DNA from: 13-2-20CM-68-14 sp046733295 | GTDB taxonomy: Bacteria > Actinomycetota > Thermoleophilia > Gaiellales > Gaiellaceae | Length of the DNA stretch: 14,493 nt | Direction of reading: 5' to 3' | NCBI GenBank assembly: GCA_046733295.1 | Contig: JBKPOY010000060.1 | Span: 1 to 14,493, forward strand | In this document: positions 5,700 to 12,313 of the stretch, in pieces | How the letters are laid out: each line of letters starts with the position of its first letter | Position numbering within the stretch: the first letter of the stretch is position 1 | The notes under the pieces: generated by a model | Database searches by the model: none | Told to the model about the DNA's origin: nothing | What the model saw: only the letters and a program-made list of their open reading frames with translations | Translations under genes and position numbers: made by a program

Positions 5700-6447
5700 C
5701 CTCGGCCTGCCGAAGCGGTCGGCCGGGCTGACGCACGTGATCGACAAGGGCCTCGGCCCGCGCGCGTGGGAGGACGTCCTCGAGACGAGCGGCGCCTACA
5801 TCGACATCGTCAAGCTCGGCTGGGGCACGTCGTACGTGACCCCCAACCTGCGCGCGAAGCTCGACGTCCTGCGCGAGAAGCCGGTCGTCATCGGCGGCAC
5901 CTTCATCGAGGCCGTCCTCACCCAGGACAAGGTCGACGAGTACAAGCGCTGGCTGAGCGAGCTCGGGCTGACCTACGTGGAGATCTCCGACGGCGTTATC
6001 GACCTCGAGCGCGAGCGCAAGCTCGAGCTGATCGCCGACTTCGCCCGCGACTTCACGGTCCTCTCCGAGGTCGGCTCCAAAGACGCGGAGGCCGTCTTCG
6101 CCCCGTACCAGTGGGTCGAGTGGATCAAGGAAGAGCTCGACGCAGGCGCCTGGAAGGTGATCACCGAGGGCCGCGAGGGCGGAACGGCCGGCATCTACCG
6201 CCCGACGGGGGAGATGCGCACCGGCCTGGTGGACGAGATCGTCCACGAGGTCGACGTCGACGCGCTGGTCTTCGAGGCGCCGACGAAGTCGTCGCAGGCG
6301 TGGTTCATCAAGCAGTTCGGGCCACAGGTGAACCTCGGCAACATCCCGCCGGACGAGGTGATCCCCCTCGAGACGCTCCGGCTCGGGCTCCGCGGCGACA
6401 CCCTGAAGGAGGTGCTGCTCGGTGGCGAGCGCGCCCCTTCTGCCTGA
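5686..6447 (+). CDS. comA: Phosphosulfolactate synthase (ComA family)
   Basis: ComA enzymes add sulfite to phosphoenolpyruvate, giving (2R)-O-phospho-3-sulfolactate. This is the first step of one coenzyme M route in methanogens and of sulfolactate synthesis in Bacillus (YitC). The 253-residue length is normal. Family motifs run throughout: GLPKRSAGLTHVIDKGLG (7-24), YIDIVKLGWGTS (38-49), GGTFIE (70-75), VEISDGVIDL (98-107), VLSEVGSKD (125-133), EGREGGTAGIYRPTGEMRTG (161-180), FEAPTKSSQAWFIKQFGPQV (196-215), and NLGNIPPDEVIPLETLRLGL followed by RGDTL (217-240). The ATG follows AAGGAG (5676-5681) after 4 nt, within the end of the preceding gene. The next gene, a sulfite-producing APS reductase, starts inside its 3' end. 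No ComB phosphatase, ComC dehydrogenase or sulfopyruvate decarboxylase is in view, so coenzyme M itself is not shown; a sulfonate product is. Confidence 0.93.
   Translation: MPGFDLGLPKRSAGLTHVIDKGLGPRAWEDVLETSGAYIDIVKLGWGTSYVTPNLRAKLDVLREKPVVIGGTFIEAVLTQDKVDEYKRWLSELGLTYVEISDGVIDLERERKLELIADFARDFTVLSEVGSKDAEAVFAPYQWVEWIKEELDAGAWKVITEGREGGTAGIYRPTGEMRTGLVDEIVHEVDVDALVFEAPTKSSQAWFIKQFGPQVNLGNIPPDEVIPLETLRLGLRGDTLKEVLLGGERAPSA
6406..6412 (+). promoter_or_regulatory. Strong ribosome binding site for cysH inside comA
   Basis: AAGGAGG lies 9 nt before GTG 6422, within the last codons of comA. It decides the cysH start in favour of GTG 6422 over ATG 6464 and makes translational coupling of the two genes likely. 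Confidence 0.75.
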
Positions 6448-7156
6448 GCTCGACTTCGAGTCCATGCCCGCGGAGGACCTGCTCCGCTGGGGCTACGAGG
6501 AATTCGGCGACAGGCTCTGCCTGACCTGCTCGTGGCAGAAGCAGTCGTCGGTGCTCGTCCACATGGTCAGCGAGCTCGAGCTCGACATCCCTGTAATCGA
6601 GCTCGACACGCAGCTCTTCTTCCGCGAGAGCTACGAGACGCGCGACCGCCTCGTCAAGCGCTACGGGCTCACGCTCGAGCAGCCGCAGGTGCTCACGGTC
6701 GCCGAGCAGCACAAGCGTGAGGGGCCGAATCTGTGGGAGAGCGACCCGGACCGCTGCTGCCACATCCGCAAGGTCGAGCCGCTGCTCGCCGCGCTCGAGC
6801 CCTACGACGCCTGGATCTCAGGCATCCGCCGCGACCAGTCGCCCAGCCGCGCCGCCACCCCGAAGTTGCAGTGGTCGGAGCGCTACGACGTCTGGAAGTT
6901 CCACCCCCTGGCGGACTGGAACGAGAAGCGCGTCTGGGCCTACATCCAGGTCAACGAGATCCCGTACAACCCGCTGCACGAGTCGGGCTACCGCTCGATC
7001 GGTTGCATCCCCTGCACGAGGCCGACGGCGCCGGACGAAGAGGAACGTGCGGGACGCTGGGCCGGCTCCGACAAACTCGAGTGCGGCATACACATAGATC
7101 AACCCCTGGTCGAAAACCCCGCGGTGCAGGCCGCTCACACAAAAGGAGACGCATGA
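6422..7156 (+). CDS. cysH: Thioredoxin-dependent adenylylsulfate (APS) reductase, 4Fe-4S type
   Basis: The enzyme reduces adenylylsulfate to sulfite and AMP, using thioredoxin. The 244-residue protein has the nucleotide-binding loop SWQKQSSVL (37-45), IELDTQLFF (59-67), CCHIRKVEPL with the Cys112-Cys113 pair, GIRRDQSPSRA (134-144), KFHPLADW (159-166), IGCIPCTRP with Cys195 and Cys198, and the catalytic Cys221 in ECGIH. The four clustered cysteines mark the Fe-S form, which uses APS rather than only PAPS. It starts 26 bp inside comA behind a strong ribosome site, so sulfite producer and sulfite user are coupled. Its TGA overlaps the ATG of a small ORF (ATGA). The 20 residues after ECGIH are not conserved in the family as far as I can tell. 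Some Fe-S reductases also accept PAPS, so dual use cannot be excluded. Confidence 0.93.
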   Translation: MASAPLLPELDFESMPAEDLLRWGYEEFGDRLCLTCSWQKQSSVLVHMVSELELDIPVIELDTQLFFRESYETRDRLVKRYGLTLEQPQVLTVAEQHKREGPNLWESDPDRCCHIRKVEPLLAALEPYDAWISGIRRDQSPSRAATPKLQWSERYDVWKFHPLADWNEKRVWAYIQVNEIPYNPLHESGYRSIGCIPCTRPTAPDEEERAGRWAGSDKLECGIHIDQPLVENPAVQAAHTKGDA

Positions 7157-7272
7157 ACAGCGCAACCAGCCGTGCTGGGGAAACCTCCCGGTTTCCCCAG
7201 GCCCTTTCCACTGGTCCGTTTCACGGACAAGAGAGCGAAGCCTGCGACGGGCGCAAGGAGGGAACGGCGTGA
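7153..7272 (+). CDS. Candidate 39-residue small protein or leader peptide between cysH and cysC
   Basis: An ATG overlaps the cysH stop (ATGA at 7153-7156), is preceded by AAAAGGAG (7141-7148) 4 nt upstream, and runs 39 codons to a TGA that overlaps the cysC GTG (GTGA at 7269-7272). The product begins MNSATSRAGETSRFPQ and ends CDGRKEGTA; it is hydrophilic, has one cysteine, and has no signal or membrane segment. The strong ribosome site and exact coupling at both ends argue that it is translated. Against it, about two thirds of third positions are G/C, lower than in the neighbours, and the sequence carries two hairpins. Translation through the hairpins to feed cysC may be the main purpose. I do not recognise the protein. 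Confidence 0.45.
   Translation: MNSATSRAGETSRFPQALSTGPFHGQESEACDGRKEGTA
7175..7200 (+). repeat. Perfect 11-bp hairpin inside the cysH-cysC interval
   Basis: CTGGGGAAACC (7175-7185) and GGTTTCCCCAG (7190-7200) pair perfectly around the 4-nt loop TCCC. It is the strongest hairpin I noticed in the window. No T-run follows, so it is not a standard intrinsic terminator. It lies within the 39-codon small ORF. Likely roles are mRNA stabilisation, processing or attenuation linked to translation. Confidence 0.65.
7214..7228 (+). repeat. Second hairpin in the cysH-cysC interval
   Basis: GTCCGT (7214-7219) and ACGGAC (7223-7228) pair around the loop TTC, 13 nt after the larger hairpin and 26 nt before the cysC ribosome site. 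Tandem stems in a 115-nt interval suggest a structured regulatory segment. Confidence 0.5.
7255..7262 (+). promoter_or_regulatory. Strong ribosome binding site for cysC
   Basis: AAGGAGGG ends 6 nt before GTG 7269 and fixes that start. It lies in the last codons of the small ORF, so ribosomes finishing that ORF would terminate on the cysC start. Confidence 0.75.
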
Positions 7273-7820
7273 GCAAGGGCTTCACTCTCTGGTTCACCGG
7301 GCTCTCGGGCGCAGGCAAGTCGACGATCGCGGAGATCGTCGGCGCCGAGCTCGAGAAGAACGACCACCCGGTCGAGTACCTCGACGGCGACGTCGTCCGG
7401 ACGCACCTCTCGAAAGGGCTCGGCTTCTCGAAGGAGGATCGCGACACGAACATCGAGCGGATCGGCTGGGTCGCCTCGCGGCTGACGCGGCACGGCGCCC
7501 CGGTGCTCGTGAGCGCCATCTCCCCGTACGAGGAGACGCGCCGAAAGGCACGCGGGCTCGTTGAGGAGCACGGCCAGTTCGTCGAGGTGTACGTCAAGGC
7601 CTCGGTCGAGGAATGCGCTCGCCGCGACGTCAAGGGCCTGTACGAGAAAGCGTTCGCGGGCGAGATCAAGGAGTTCACCGGCGTCTCAGACCCGTACGAG
7701 GAGCCGTCGAGCCCCGAGCTCGTGATCGACACCGAGTCCGAGACCCCGCAGGAGAGTGCTGCGCGGGTGCTCGAGCTCCTCGGCGCACACGGCCTCGCGC
7801 AGATCAGGGTGGCGGCGTGA
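7269..7820 (+). CDS. cysC: Adenylylsulfate kinase (APS kinase)
   Basis: The enzyme phosphorylates APS to PAPS. The 183-residue length is normal. It shows the Walker A loop GLSGAGKST (11-19), DGDVVR (39-44), GFSKEDRDTNIERIGWVA (52-69), the ISPYEETRRKAR segment with Ser85 at the usual phospho-acceptor position, the KGLYEKAFAGEIKEFTGVSD stretch (122-141), and DPYEEP (141-146). It starts at a GTG overlapping the small ORF stop and ends in a GTGA overlap with the ATP sulfurylase gene. Its presence beside an APS-type reductase means APS is shared: PAPS could serve sulfotransferases, nucleotide storage, or a dual-specific reductase. Confidence 0.94.
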   Translation: MSKGFTLWFTGLSGAGKSTIAEIVGAELEKNDHPVEYLDGDVVRTHLSKGLGFSKEDRDTNIERIGWVASRLTRHGAPVLVSAISPYEETRRKARGLVEEHGQFVEVYVKASVEECARRDVKGLYEKAFAGEIKEFTGVSDPYEEPSSPELVIDTESETPQESAARVLELLGAHGLAQIRVAA

Positions 7821-8956
7821 CCGCGGTGGAGACCGAGCAGCACCTGATCGCCCCGCACGGCGGCTACCTCGTCGACCGGGCCGGCGCGCGCCCGGACAAC
7901 GTCGAGAGCCTCGAACAGGTTCCACTGACCTCCCGCGAGCTGTCCGATCTCGACCTGCTCGCGTCCGGTGCACTCTCGCCGCTCGAGGGGTTCATGGGGC
8001 GCGACGACTACGACCGCGTGCTCGAAGAGATGCGGCTCTCGAAGGGCCTGCCCTGGGCGCTGCCGGTCTGCCTCGCCGTCGACCGGGAGCCGCAGGGGGA
8101 CGACGTCGCGCTCACGGACGAGGCCGGCAAGCCCGTCGCCGTTCTCGAGGTCGACGAGGTGTACGAGTACGACAAGGAGCGCGAGGCGCGCTGCGCCTTC
8201 CGGACGACCGACGAGGCACATCCGGGCGTGGCTCGCCTCTACGGGCAGAAACCGCTCTACCTCGCCGGCCGCGTGACGGTGTTCGAGCGGGCCGAGCCGG
8301 CCTTCCCCGAGCTCGCGCTCGATCCCGCCGACACGCGGGCCGCGTTCGCCGAGCGAGGCTGGCGCCGAGTCGTCGGCTTTCAGACCCGCAACCCGATCCA
8401 CCGCGCCCACGAGTACCTGACCAAGGGCGCGCTCGAGACCGTCGACGGCCTTCTGATCCACCCTCTCGTCGGCGACACGAAGTCCGACGACGTTCCCGCG
8501 AAGACACGCGTCGACTGCTACCGCGTCCTGCTCGAGAACTACTACCCGGAGGGCCGCGTCGTCCTGTCCGCGTTCCCGGCGGCGATGCGCTACGCCGGGC
8601 CGCGGGAGGCGATCTGGCACGCGATCTGCCGCAAGAACTACGGCTGCTCGCACTTCATCGTCGGCCGCGACCACGCCGGCGTCGGCGACTACTACGGCAC
8701 CTACGACGCCCAGCTGATCTTCGACGAGTTCGAGCCGCACGAGCTCGACATCGAGCCGATGTTCTTCGAGCACGCCTTCTGGTGCAAGAAGTGCGGCCAG
8801 ATGGCGACGCCGAAGACCTGCCCGCACGGCGGCGACGACCATGTCTTCCTCTCGGGGACGAAGGTGCGGGAGCTGCTGGCGAACGGGGAGCTGCCCCCCG
8901 TCGAGTTCTCGCGCCCCGAGGTCGCGGAGGTCCTGATCGAGGCGTATCGCGGTTAG
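7817..8956 (+). CDS. sat: Sulfate adenylyltransferase (ATP sulfurylase), single-chain Sat type
   Basis: The enzyme joins ATP and sulfate to give APS and pyrophosphate. This is the single-chain Sat family, not CysD/CysN. The 379-residue protein starts at GTG 7817 (GTGA overlap with cysC). Landmarks are LSPLEGFMGRDDY (53-65), the nucleotide-binding QTRNPIHRAHEY (189-200), HPLVGDTKSDDVP (215-227), GRDHAGVGDYYGTYDAQ (283-299) and FLSGTKVRELL (344-354). A possible zinc site, CKKC...CPH (Cys323, Cys326, Cys335, His337), sits in the position seen in many bacterial and archaeal Sat proteins. The order cysH-cysC-sat gives sulfate activation and reduction in one transcript. Its ribosome site is weak, consistent with coupling. 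The exporter gene follows after 3 bp. Confidence 0.95.
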   Translation: MTAVETEQHLIAPHGGYLVDRAGARPDNVESLEQVPLTSRELSDLDLLASGALSPLEGFMGRDDYDRVLEEMRLSKGLPWALPVCLAVDREPQGDDVALTDEAGKPVAVLEVDEVYEYDKEREARCAFRTTDEAHPGVARLYGQKPLYLAGRVTVFERAEPAFPELALDPADTRAAFAERGWRRVVGFQTRNPIHRAHEYLTKGALETVDGLLIHPLVGDTKSDDVPAKTRVDCYRVLLENYYPEGRVVLSAFPAAMRYAGPREAIWHAICRKNYGCSHFIVGRDHAGVGDYYGTYDAQLIFDEFEPHELDIEPMFFEHAFWCKKCGQMATPKTCPHGGDDHVFLSGTKVRELLANGELPPVEFSRPEVAEVLIEAYRG

Positions 8957-8959
8957 GTC

Positions 8960-9868
8960 ATGACCTGGCAGTTCACGCTCACGGGACTGCTGATCGGGGC
9001 GCTCGTCGGACTGACGGGCATGGGCGGCGGCTCGCTGCTGACGCCGATCCTCGTGATCGTGTTCGGGTTCAAGCCGACGCTCGCCGTCGGCACGGACGTC
9101 CTGCACGGCGCCGTCTTCAAGTCCTTCGGCGCCGTGCGGCACCGCCGCCTCGGCACCGTCCACGCACGGCTGACATTCTGGATGTTCCTCGGCTCCGGGC
9201 CGCTGTCCCTGCTCGGCGTGGCGACGGCGACGTGGCTGGAGAACGTCTACGGCGAAGGCGTCCAGTCGGTCGAGGCGTACGCGATCGGCATCGCGCTCGT
9301 GCTCGGCGGGATCGGGCTCGTCGCCAAGACGCTGATCAAGGTCGGCGTCCAGCCGAGCGACGCGCCGTTCATCCTGACCCGGCGCGACCGGCTGATCGCG
9401 TTTGCGATCGGCGCTGTCTTCGGTTTTATCGTCGGCCTCACGTCCGTCGGCAGCGGCACCTTCTTCGGCCTGGTGATGGTGCTCGTCTACCCGCTGACGA
9501 TCCCGAAGATCGTCGGAACGGACATTTTCCACGCCGCGGCGCTCCTCTGGGTGGCGGGCGCCGGGCACCTCTTCGCCGGCAATGTCGACCTGCACGCGAT
9601 GTTCTGGCTGCTGCTGGGCTCGGTGCCGGGGATCCTGCTGTCGAGCAAGCTGACGCTCCGGGTGCCCGACCAGGCGCTGCGGCTCGGGCTCGCCGGCGTG
9701 CTCGTCCTCAGCGGCATCAAGCTGATCGACCCGCCGGGCTCGGACTGGATTCTTCTCTCCGGCTTCGTCATCGGTGGAGCGGTCTTCCTGCTCTGGGCGG
9801 TTCGCGAGGTGCGCGAGCAGCGGCGCTCCGACCGGCGCCCGCTTGCCACCGAACCGCCACTGCCCTAG
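8960..9868 (+). CDS. TauE/SafE-family membrane exporter (sulfite or sulfonate export candidate)
   Basis: TauE/SafE (formerly DUF81) proteins are inner-membrane carriers linked to export of sulfite, sulfoacetate and related anions. The 302-residue protein has about eight hydrophobic segments and the two-fold internal repeat of the family: GLTGMGGGSLLTP (17-29) with VGTDVLHGAVFKSFGA (43-58), and GLTSVGSGTFFG (159-170) with VGTDIFHAAALLWVAGA (185-201). The tail after residue 283 is charged and probably cytoplasmic. It begins 3 bp after the sat stop and has no clear ribosome site of its own. As the last gene of the block it probably relieves sulfite build-up or exports the sulfonate product. Substrate cannot be read from the sequence. 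No terminator hairpin follows. Confidence 0.88.
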   Translation: MTWQFTLTGLLIGALVGLTGMGGGSLLTPILVIVFGFKPTLAVGTDVLHGAVFKSFGAVRHRRLGTVHARLTFWMFLGSGPLSLLGVATATWLENVYGEGVQSVEAYAIGIALVLGGIGLVAKTLIKVGVQPSDAPFILTRRDRLIAFAIGAVFGFIVGLTSVGSGTFFGLVMVLVYPLTIPKIVGTDIFHAAALLWVAGAGHLFAGNVDLHAMFWLLLGSVPGILLSSKLTLRVPDQALRLGLAGVLVLSGIKLIDPPGSDWILLSGFVIGGAVFLLWAVREVREQRRSDRRPLATEPPLP

Positions 9869-9878
9869 CGCACCCATC

Positions 9879-9884
9879 TAAACT
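9879..9884 (+). promoter_or_regulatory. Candidate -10 box for the Ig-like protein/polymerase pair
   Basis: TAAACT (four of six matches to TATAAT) lies 9 nt before TTG 9894, so the message would be nearly leaderless. There is no ribosome site before the TTG and no clear -35. The 25-bp interval after the exporter stop holds nothing else, so readthrough from upstream is also possible. Confidence 0.35.
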
Positions 9885-9893
9885 CGCCGCACC

Positions 9894-10808
9894 TTGGCGC
9901 GTTTCCTGCCGGCGCTGCTCGTCGTCGCGTTGCTCGGCGGTTCCGCCGCCGCCTTCGCGGTCACCGAGCGCCTCAAGCTCGAGCGCAGCCCGATCCTCGA
10001 CACGCACGTCGACAAGGAGGTTTCGCCCGCCGGGGGCGAGCCCGCGAGGATCTCGTTCCGCCTGCGCAAGGGCGATCGCGTCTCGCTCACAATCGTCGAC
10101 GCGAAGGGCGATGTGGTCCGGGAGGTGGCGACCTCGCGCCGTGCCCGCAAGGGAACCGTGCGCTTCACCTGGGACGGCCGTGACGACTCCGGCTCCCCGG
10201 CCGACGATGCGGCCTACAAGCCGCGCGTCCACCTCGCGGCCGCCCACCGCACGATCCTGCTGCCGAACCCGATCGTCGTCGACACGAGGAAGCCGAGCAT
10301 CGCCCAGCGCGGCCAGAGCCTCCGGGTCTTCTCGCCGGACGGGGACTACCGCCTCGACTACCTGACGGTCGGGTTCAGGGCGAGCGAGCCCGTCCGCGCG
10401 GTCCTGTACGCGAACGGACACCTGGTCGTGAAGGCGAAGAGGTTCCAGACGGGAGGCTCGCTGAAGTGGAACGGCCGCGCCGACGGGCTGCCCCGCCCCG
10501 CCGGGCGCTACCGGCTCGTGCTGCGCGGGATCGACCGCGCGGGCAACATCGGCCCGGCGAGCCGGCCGTTTCACGTCCGAATCCGCTACATCGAGCTCGG
10601 CCGGCATGTGCTCCGGGCCCACACGGGCGGCCGGATCGTCGTCTTCGTTTCGACCGACGCGCATCGCTACACGTGGCGAATCGGGGCTCGCCACGGCCGC
10701 TCGAAGAGGCGGCGTCTGTCGCTCGCCGCGGGGGAGCCCGGCCGCTACGTCCTCGTCGTCTCGGCCCGCGGGCACCGCGATCGCGCGCGGATCGAGGTCG
10801 AGCCGTGA
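9894..10808 (+). CDS. Membrane-anchored or secreted protein with FlgD-type Ig-like repeats
   Basis: This 304-residue protein begins at TTG 9894 with a signal or anchor segment (residues 4-23, LPALLVVALLGGSAAAFAV). Two FlgD-Ig-like modules follow. The first, about residues 50-115, has ISFRLRKGDRVSLTIVDAKG and RFTWDGRDDSG; the second, about 160-225, has SEPVRAVLYANG, LKWNGRADG and AGRYRLVLRGIDRAGN. The W-(D/N)-G-R-x-D-(S/G)-G pattern is typical of the FlgD C-terminal Ig fold, found in many non-flagellar surface proteins. A third, weaker beta-rich stretch (235-303) is rich in Arg and His. Its TGA overlaps the GTG of the polymerase-like gene, so the two are co-translated and it probably works in cell-surface polysaccharide assembly. 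The exact role is unknown, and no flagellar genes are near. Confidence 0.72.
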   Translation: MARFLPALLVVALLGGSAAAFAVTERLKLERSPILDTHVDKEVSPAGGEPARISFRLRKGDRVSLTIVDAKGDVVREVATSRRARKGTVRFTWDGRDDSGSPADDAAYKPRVHLAAAHRTILLPNPIVVDTRKPSIAQRGQSLRVFSPDGDYRLDYLTVGFRASEPVRAVLYANGHLVVKAKRFQTGGSLKWNGRADGLPRPAGRYRLVLRGIDRAGNIGPASRPFHVRIRYIELGRHVLRAHTGGRIVVFVSTDAHRYTWRIGARHGRSKRRRLSLAAGEPGRYVLVVSARGHRDRARIEVEP

Positions 10809-12313
10809 TCGCGGATCTGGCGCGCGTGGCCGGCCCGCTTGCGGCCGTGGGGCTGGCGGTCCTGATCGCCGCGCCGCGCCGCGAGCTCAGGCTCGCGGGC
10901 CTCGGAGCGTGGATGGCAGGTTGCGCCGTCCTCGCGTACTACCTCGCGCCGTCGGGGCACCGCGGCCTCCTCGCCGCCGGCGCTATCGCCGGGGTGGCCG
11001 TCGCGGCGGGCGCCGCCGCGCTGCTCCTGCGCTGGCCGTGGCTGCTGCCGCTGGCGGCCCTCGCGTGCGTCCCGGCGCGGATCCCCGTCACCGTCGGAAC
11101 GACGGAGGCGAACCTGCTCGTGCCGATGTACGGCGTCATCGCGGCGGCCGGGCTCGCTCTCGGCTGGCAGCTCCTGAAGGGCGACGACCGGGTGCAAGAG
11201 CTCGGACGGCTCACCCTGCCGCTGGCTCTCCTCGTGCTCTGGAGCGGCCTCTCGCTCGCCTGGAGCCAGGACCTTCGCCAGGGGTCGATCGAGCTGCTCG
11301 CCTTCTTCCTCCCCTTCGGCCTGCTGGCCGTCGCGCTGGCCCGGCTGCCCTGGCGCCGGGAGTGGCTCGGCGCCGTCTGGGCGCTGCTCGCGGGGATGGC
11401 GGTCGCCTTCGCCGTGATCGGGATCTACCAGTACGAGACGCGGGACGTCTTCTGGAACCCGAAGGTGATCACCGCCAATGTCTACGCGTCCTTTTACCGG
11501 GTCAACTCGGTGTTCTGGGACCCGTCGATCTATGGCCGCTTCCTGGTCGTCGCGATCCTCGCGAGCCTCGTGCTCGTCGTCCACGGAGCAGCGCGCCGGT
11601 TCGCGCTGGCAGCGGCCGGGGCAATCGTCGTCGCCTGGTTCGGGCTCGTGCTGTCGTTCTCGCAGTCGAGCTTCGTCGCTCTGTGCGTGGGGGTCGGCCT
11701 GATCGCGTGGTTCGCCTGGGGCACCAGGACGCTGGCCCTGCTCGGCGTGGTCGCGGTCGTCGTCCTGGCGGCGGCGCTCGCGATGCCGAGCGTGCGCAAC
11801 CACTCGCTCGACAGCGCCTCCGGCGGCCGCTTCAAGCTCGTCGAGAACGGGCTCGCGATCGCCGCCCACCACCCGGTGCAGGGGGTCGGGATCGGTGGGT
11901 TCAAGCACGCGTACGCCGAGCGCACCGGCCTCAAGGGCAAGGAGCCGAAGGCAGCCGCCTCCCACGACACGCCCGTGACGGTTGCGGCGGAGACAGGGAT
12001 CGTCGGCGAGGCGCTGTTCGTCTGGCTGCTCGCGACGGCCTTTTGGCTCGCGTTCCGGGGCGCCGGGCGGACCTTCGCCGGGCGCGCGGCCCTCGCGCTC
12101 GGAACGGTGCTCGCCGCGATCGCGGTGCACAGCCTGTTCTACAACGCGTTCTTCGAGGATCCGATCGCGTGGGGCGCGCTCGGCCTCACCCCGCTCGCGG
12201 CGGCGGCCCTCGCCGAGGCTCGGGTCAGCGAGCCGCGGCGACGAGCCGTCGGCCGGCAGCCAGCAGCCGTTGCCGCTCCGCAGGCAGGTAGAAGCCGAGC
12301 GGAAGCAGGATGA
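10805..12313 (+). CDS. O-antigen ligase/polymerase-like (Wzy/WaaL superfamily) membrane protein
   Basis: Proteins of this superfamily join or ligate polysaccharide repeat units on the outer face of the membrane. The 502-residue protein has about twelve hydrophobic segments. Before a large external loop comes SLAWSQDLRQGSIELLAFFLP, and the loop region carries ASFYRVNSVFWDPSIYGRFL (about residues 222-241). The Wzy_C signature follows: GGRFKLVENGLAIAAHHP with GVGIGGFKHAYAERTG (about 340-375), then SHDTPVTVAAETGIVGEALF (about 388-407). The GTG start overlaps the preceding stop (GTGA), with GAGGT (10794-10798) 6 nt upstream. The last 29 codons run antiparallel over the 3' end of the flippase gene, and this Arg/Ala-rich tail does not look like family sequence. 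Polymerase versus ligase cannot be decided. Confidence 0.85.
   Translation: MIADLARVAGPLAAVGLAVLIAAPRRELRLAGLGAWMAGCAVLAYYLAPSGHRGLLAAGAIAGVAVAAGAAALLLRWPWLLPLAALACVPARIPVTVGTTEANLLVPMYGVIAAAGLALGWQLLKGDDRVQELGRLTLPLALLVLWSGLSLAWSQDLRQGSIELLAFFLPFGLLAVALARLPWRREWLGAVWALLAGMAVAFAVIGIYQYETRDVFWNPKVITANVYASFYRVNSVFWDPSIYGRFLVVAILASLVLVVHGAARRFALAAAGAIVVAWFGLVLSFSQSSFVALCVGVGLIAWFAWGTRTLALLGVVAVVVLAAALAMPSVRNHSLDSASGGRFKLVENGLAIAAHHPVQGVGIGGFKHAYAERTGLKGKEPKAAASHDTPVTVAAETGIVGEALFVWLLATAFWLAFRGAGRTFAGRAALALGTVLAAIAVHSLFYNAFFEDPIAWGALGLTPLAAAALAEARVSEPRRRAVGRQPAAVAAPQAGRSRAEAG

Noticed and set aside
7175..7228. Intrinsic terminator between cysH and cysC
   Set aside because: The stems are strong but no T-tract follows either one, and the downstream genes are coupled to the interval by overlapping stop and start codons.
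6818..9877. Very long minus-strand open frame (about 1,019 codons) opposite cysH-cysC-sat-tauE
   Set aside because: Its product is low-complexity, Arg/Asp/Glu/Ala-rich and matches no family, while the plus strand encodes four clear conserved proteins. It is a high-GC antisense shadow.
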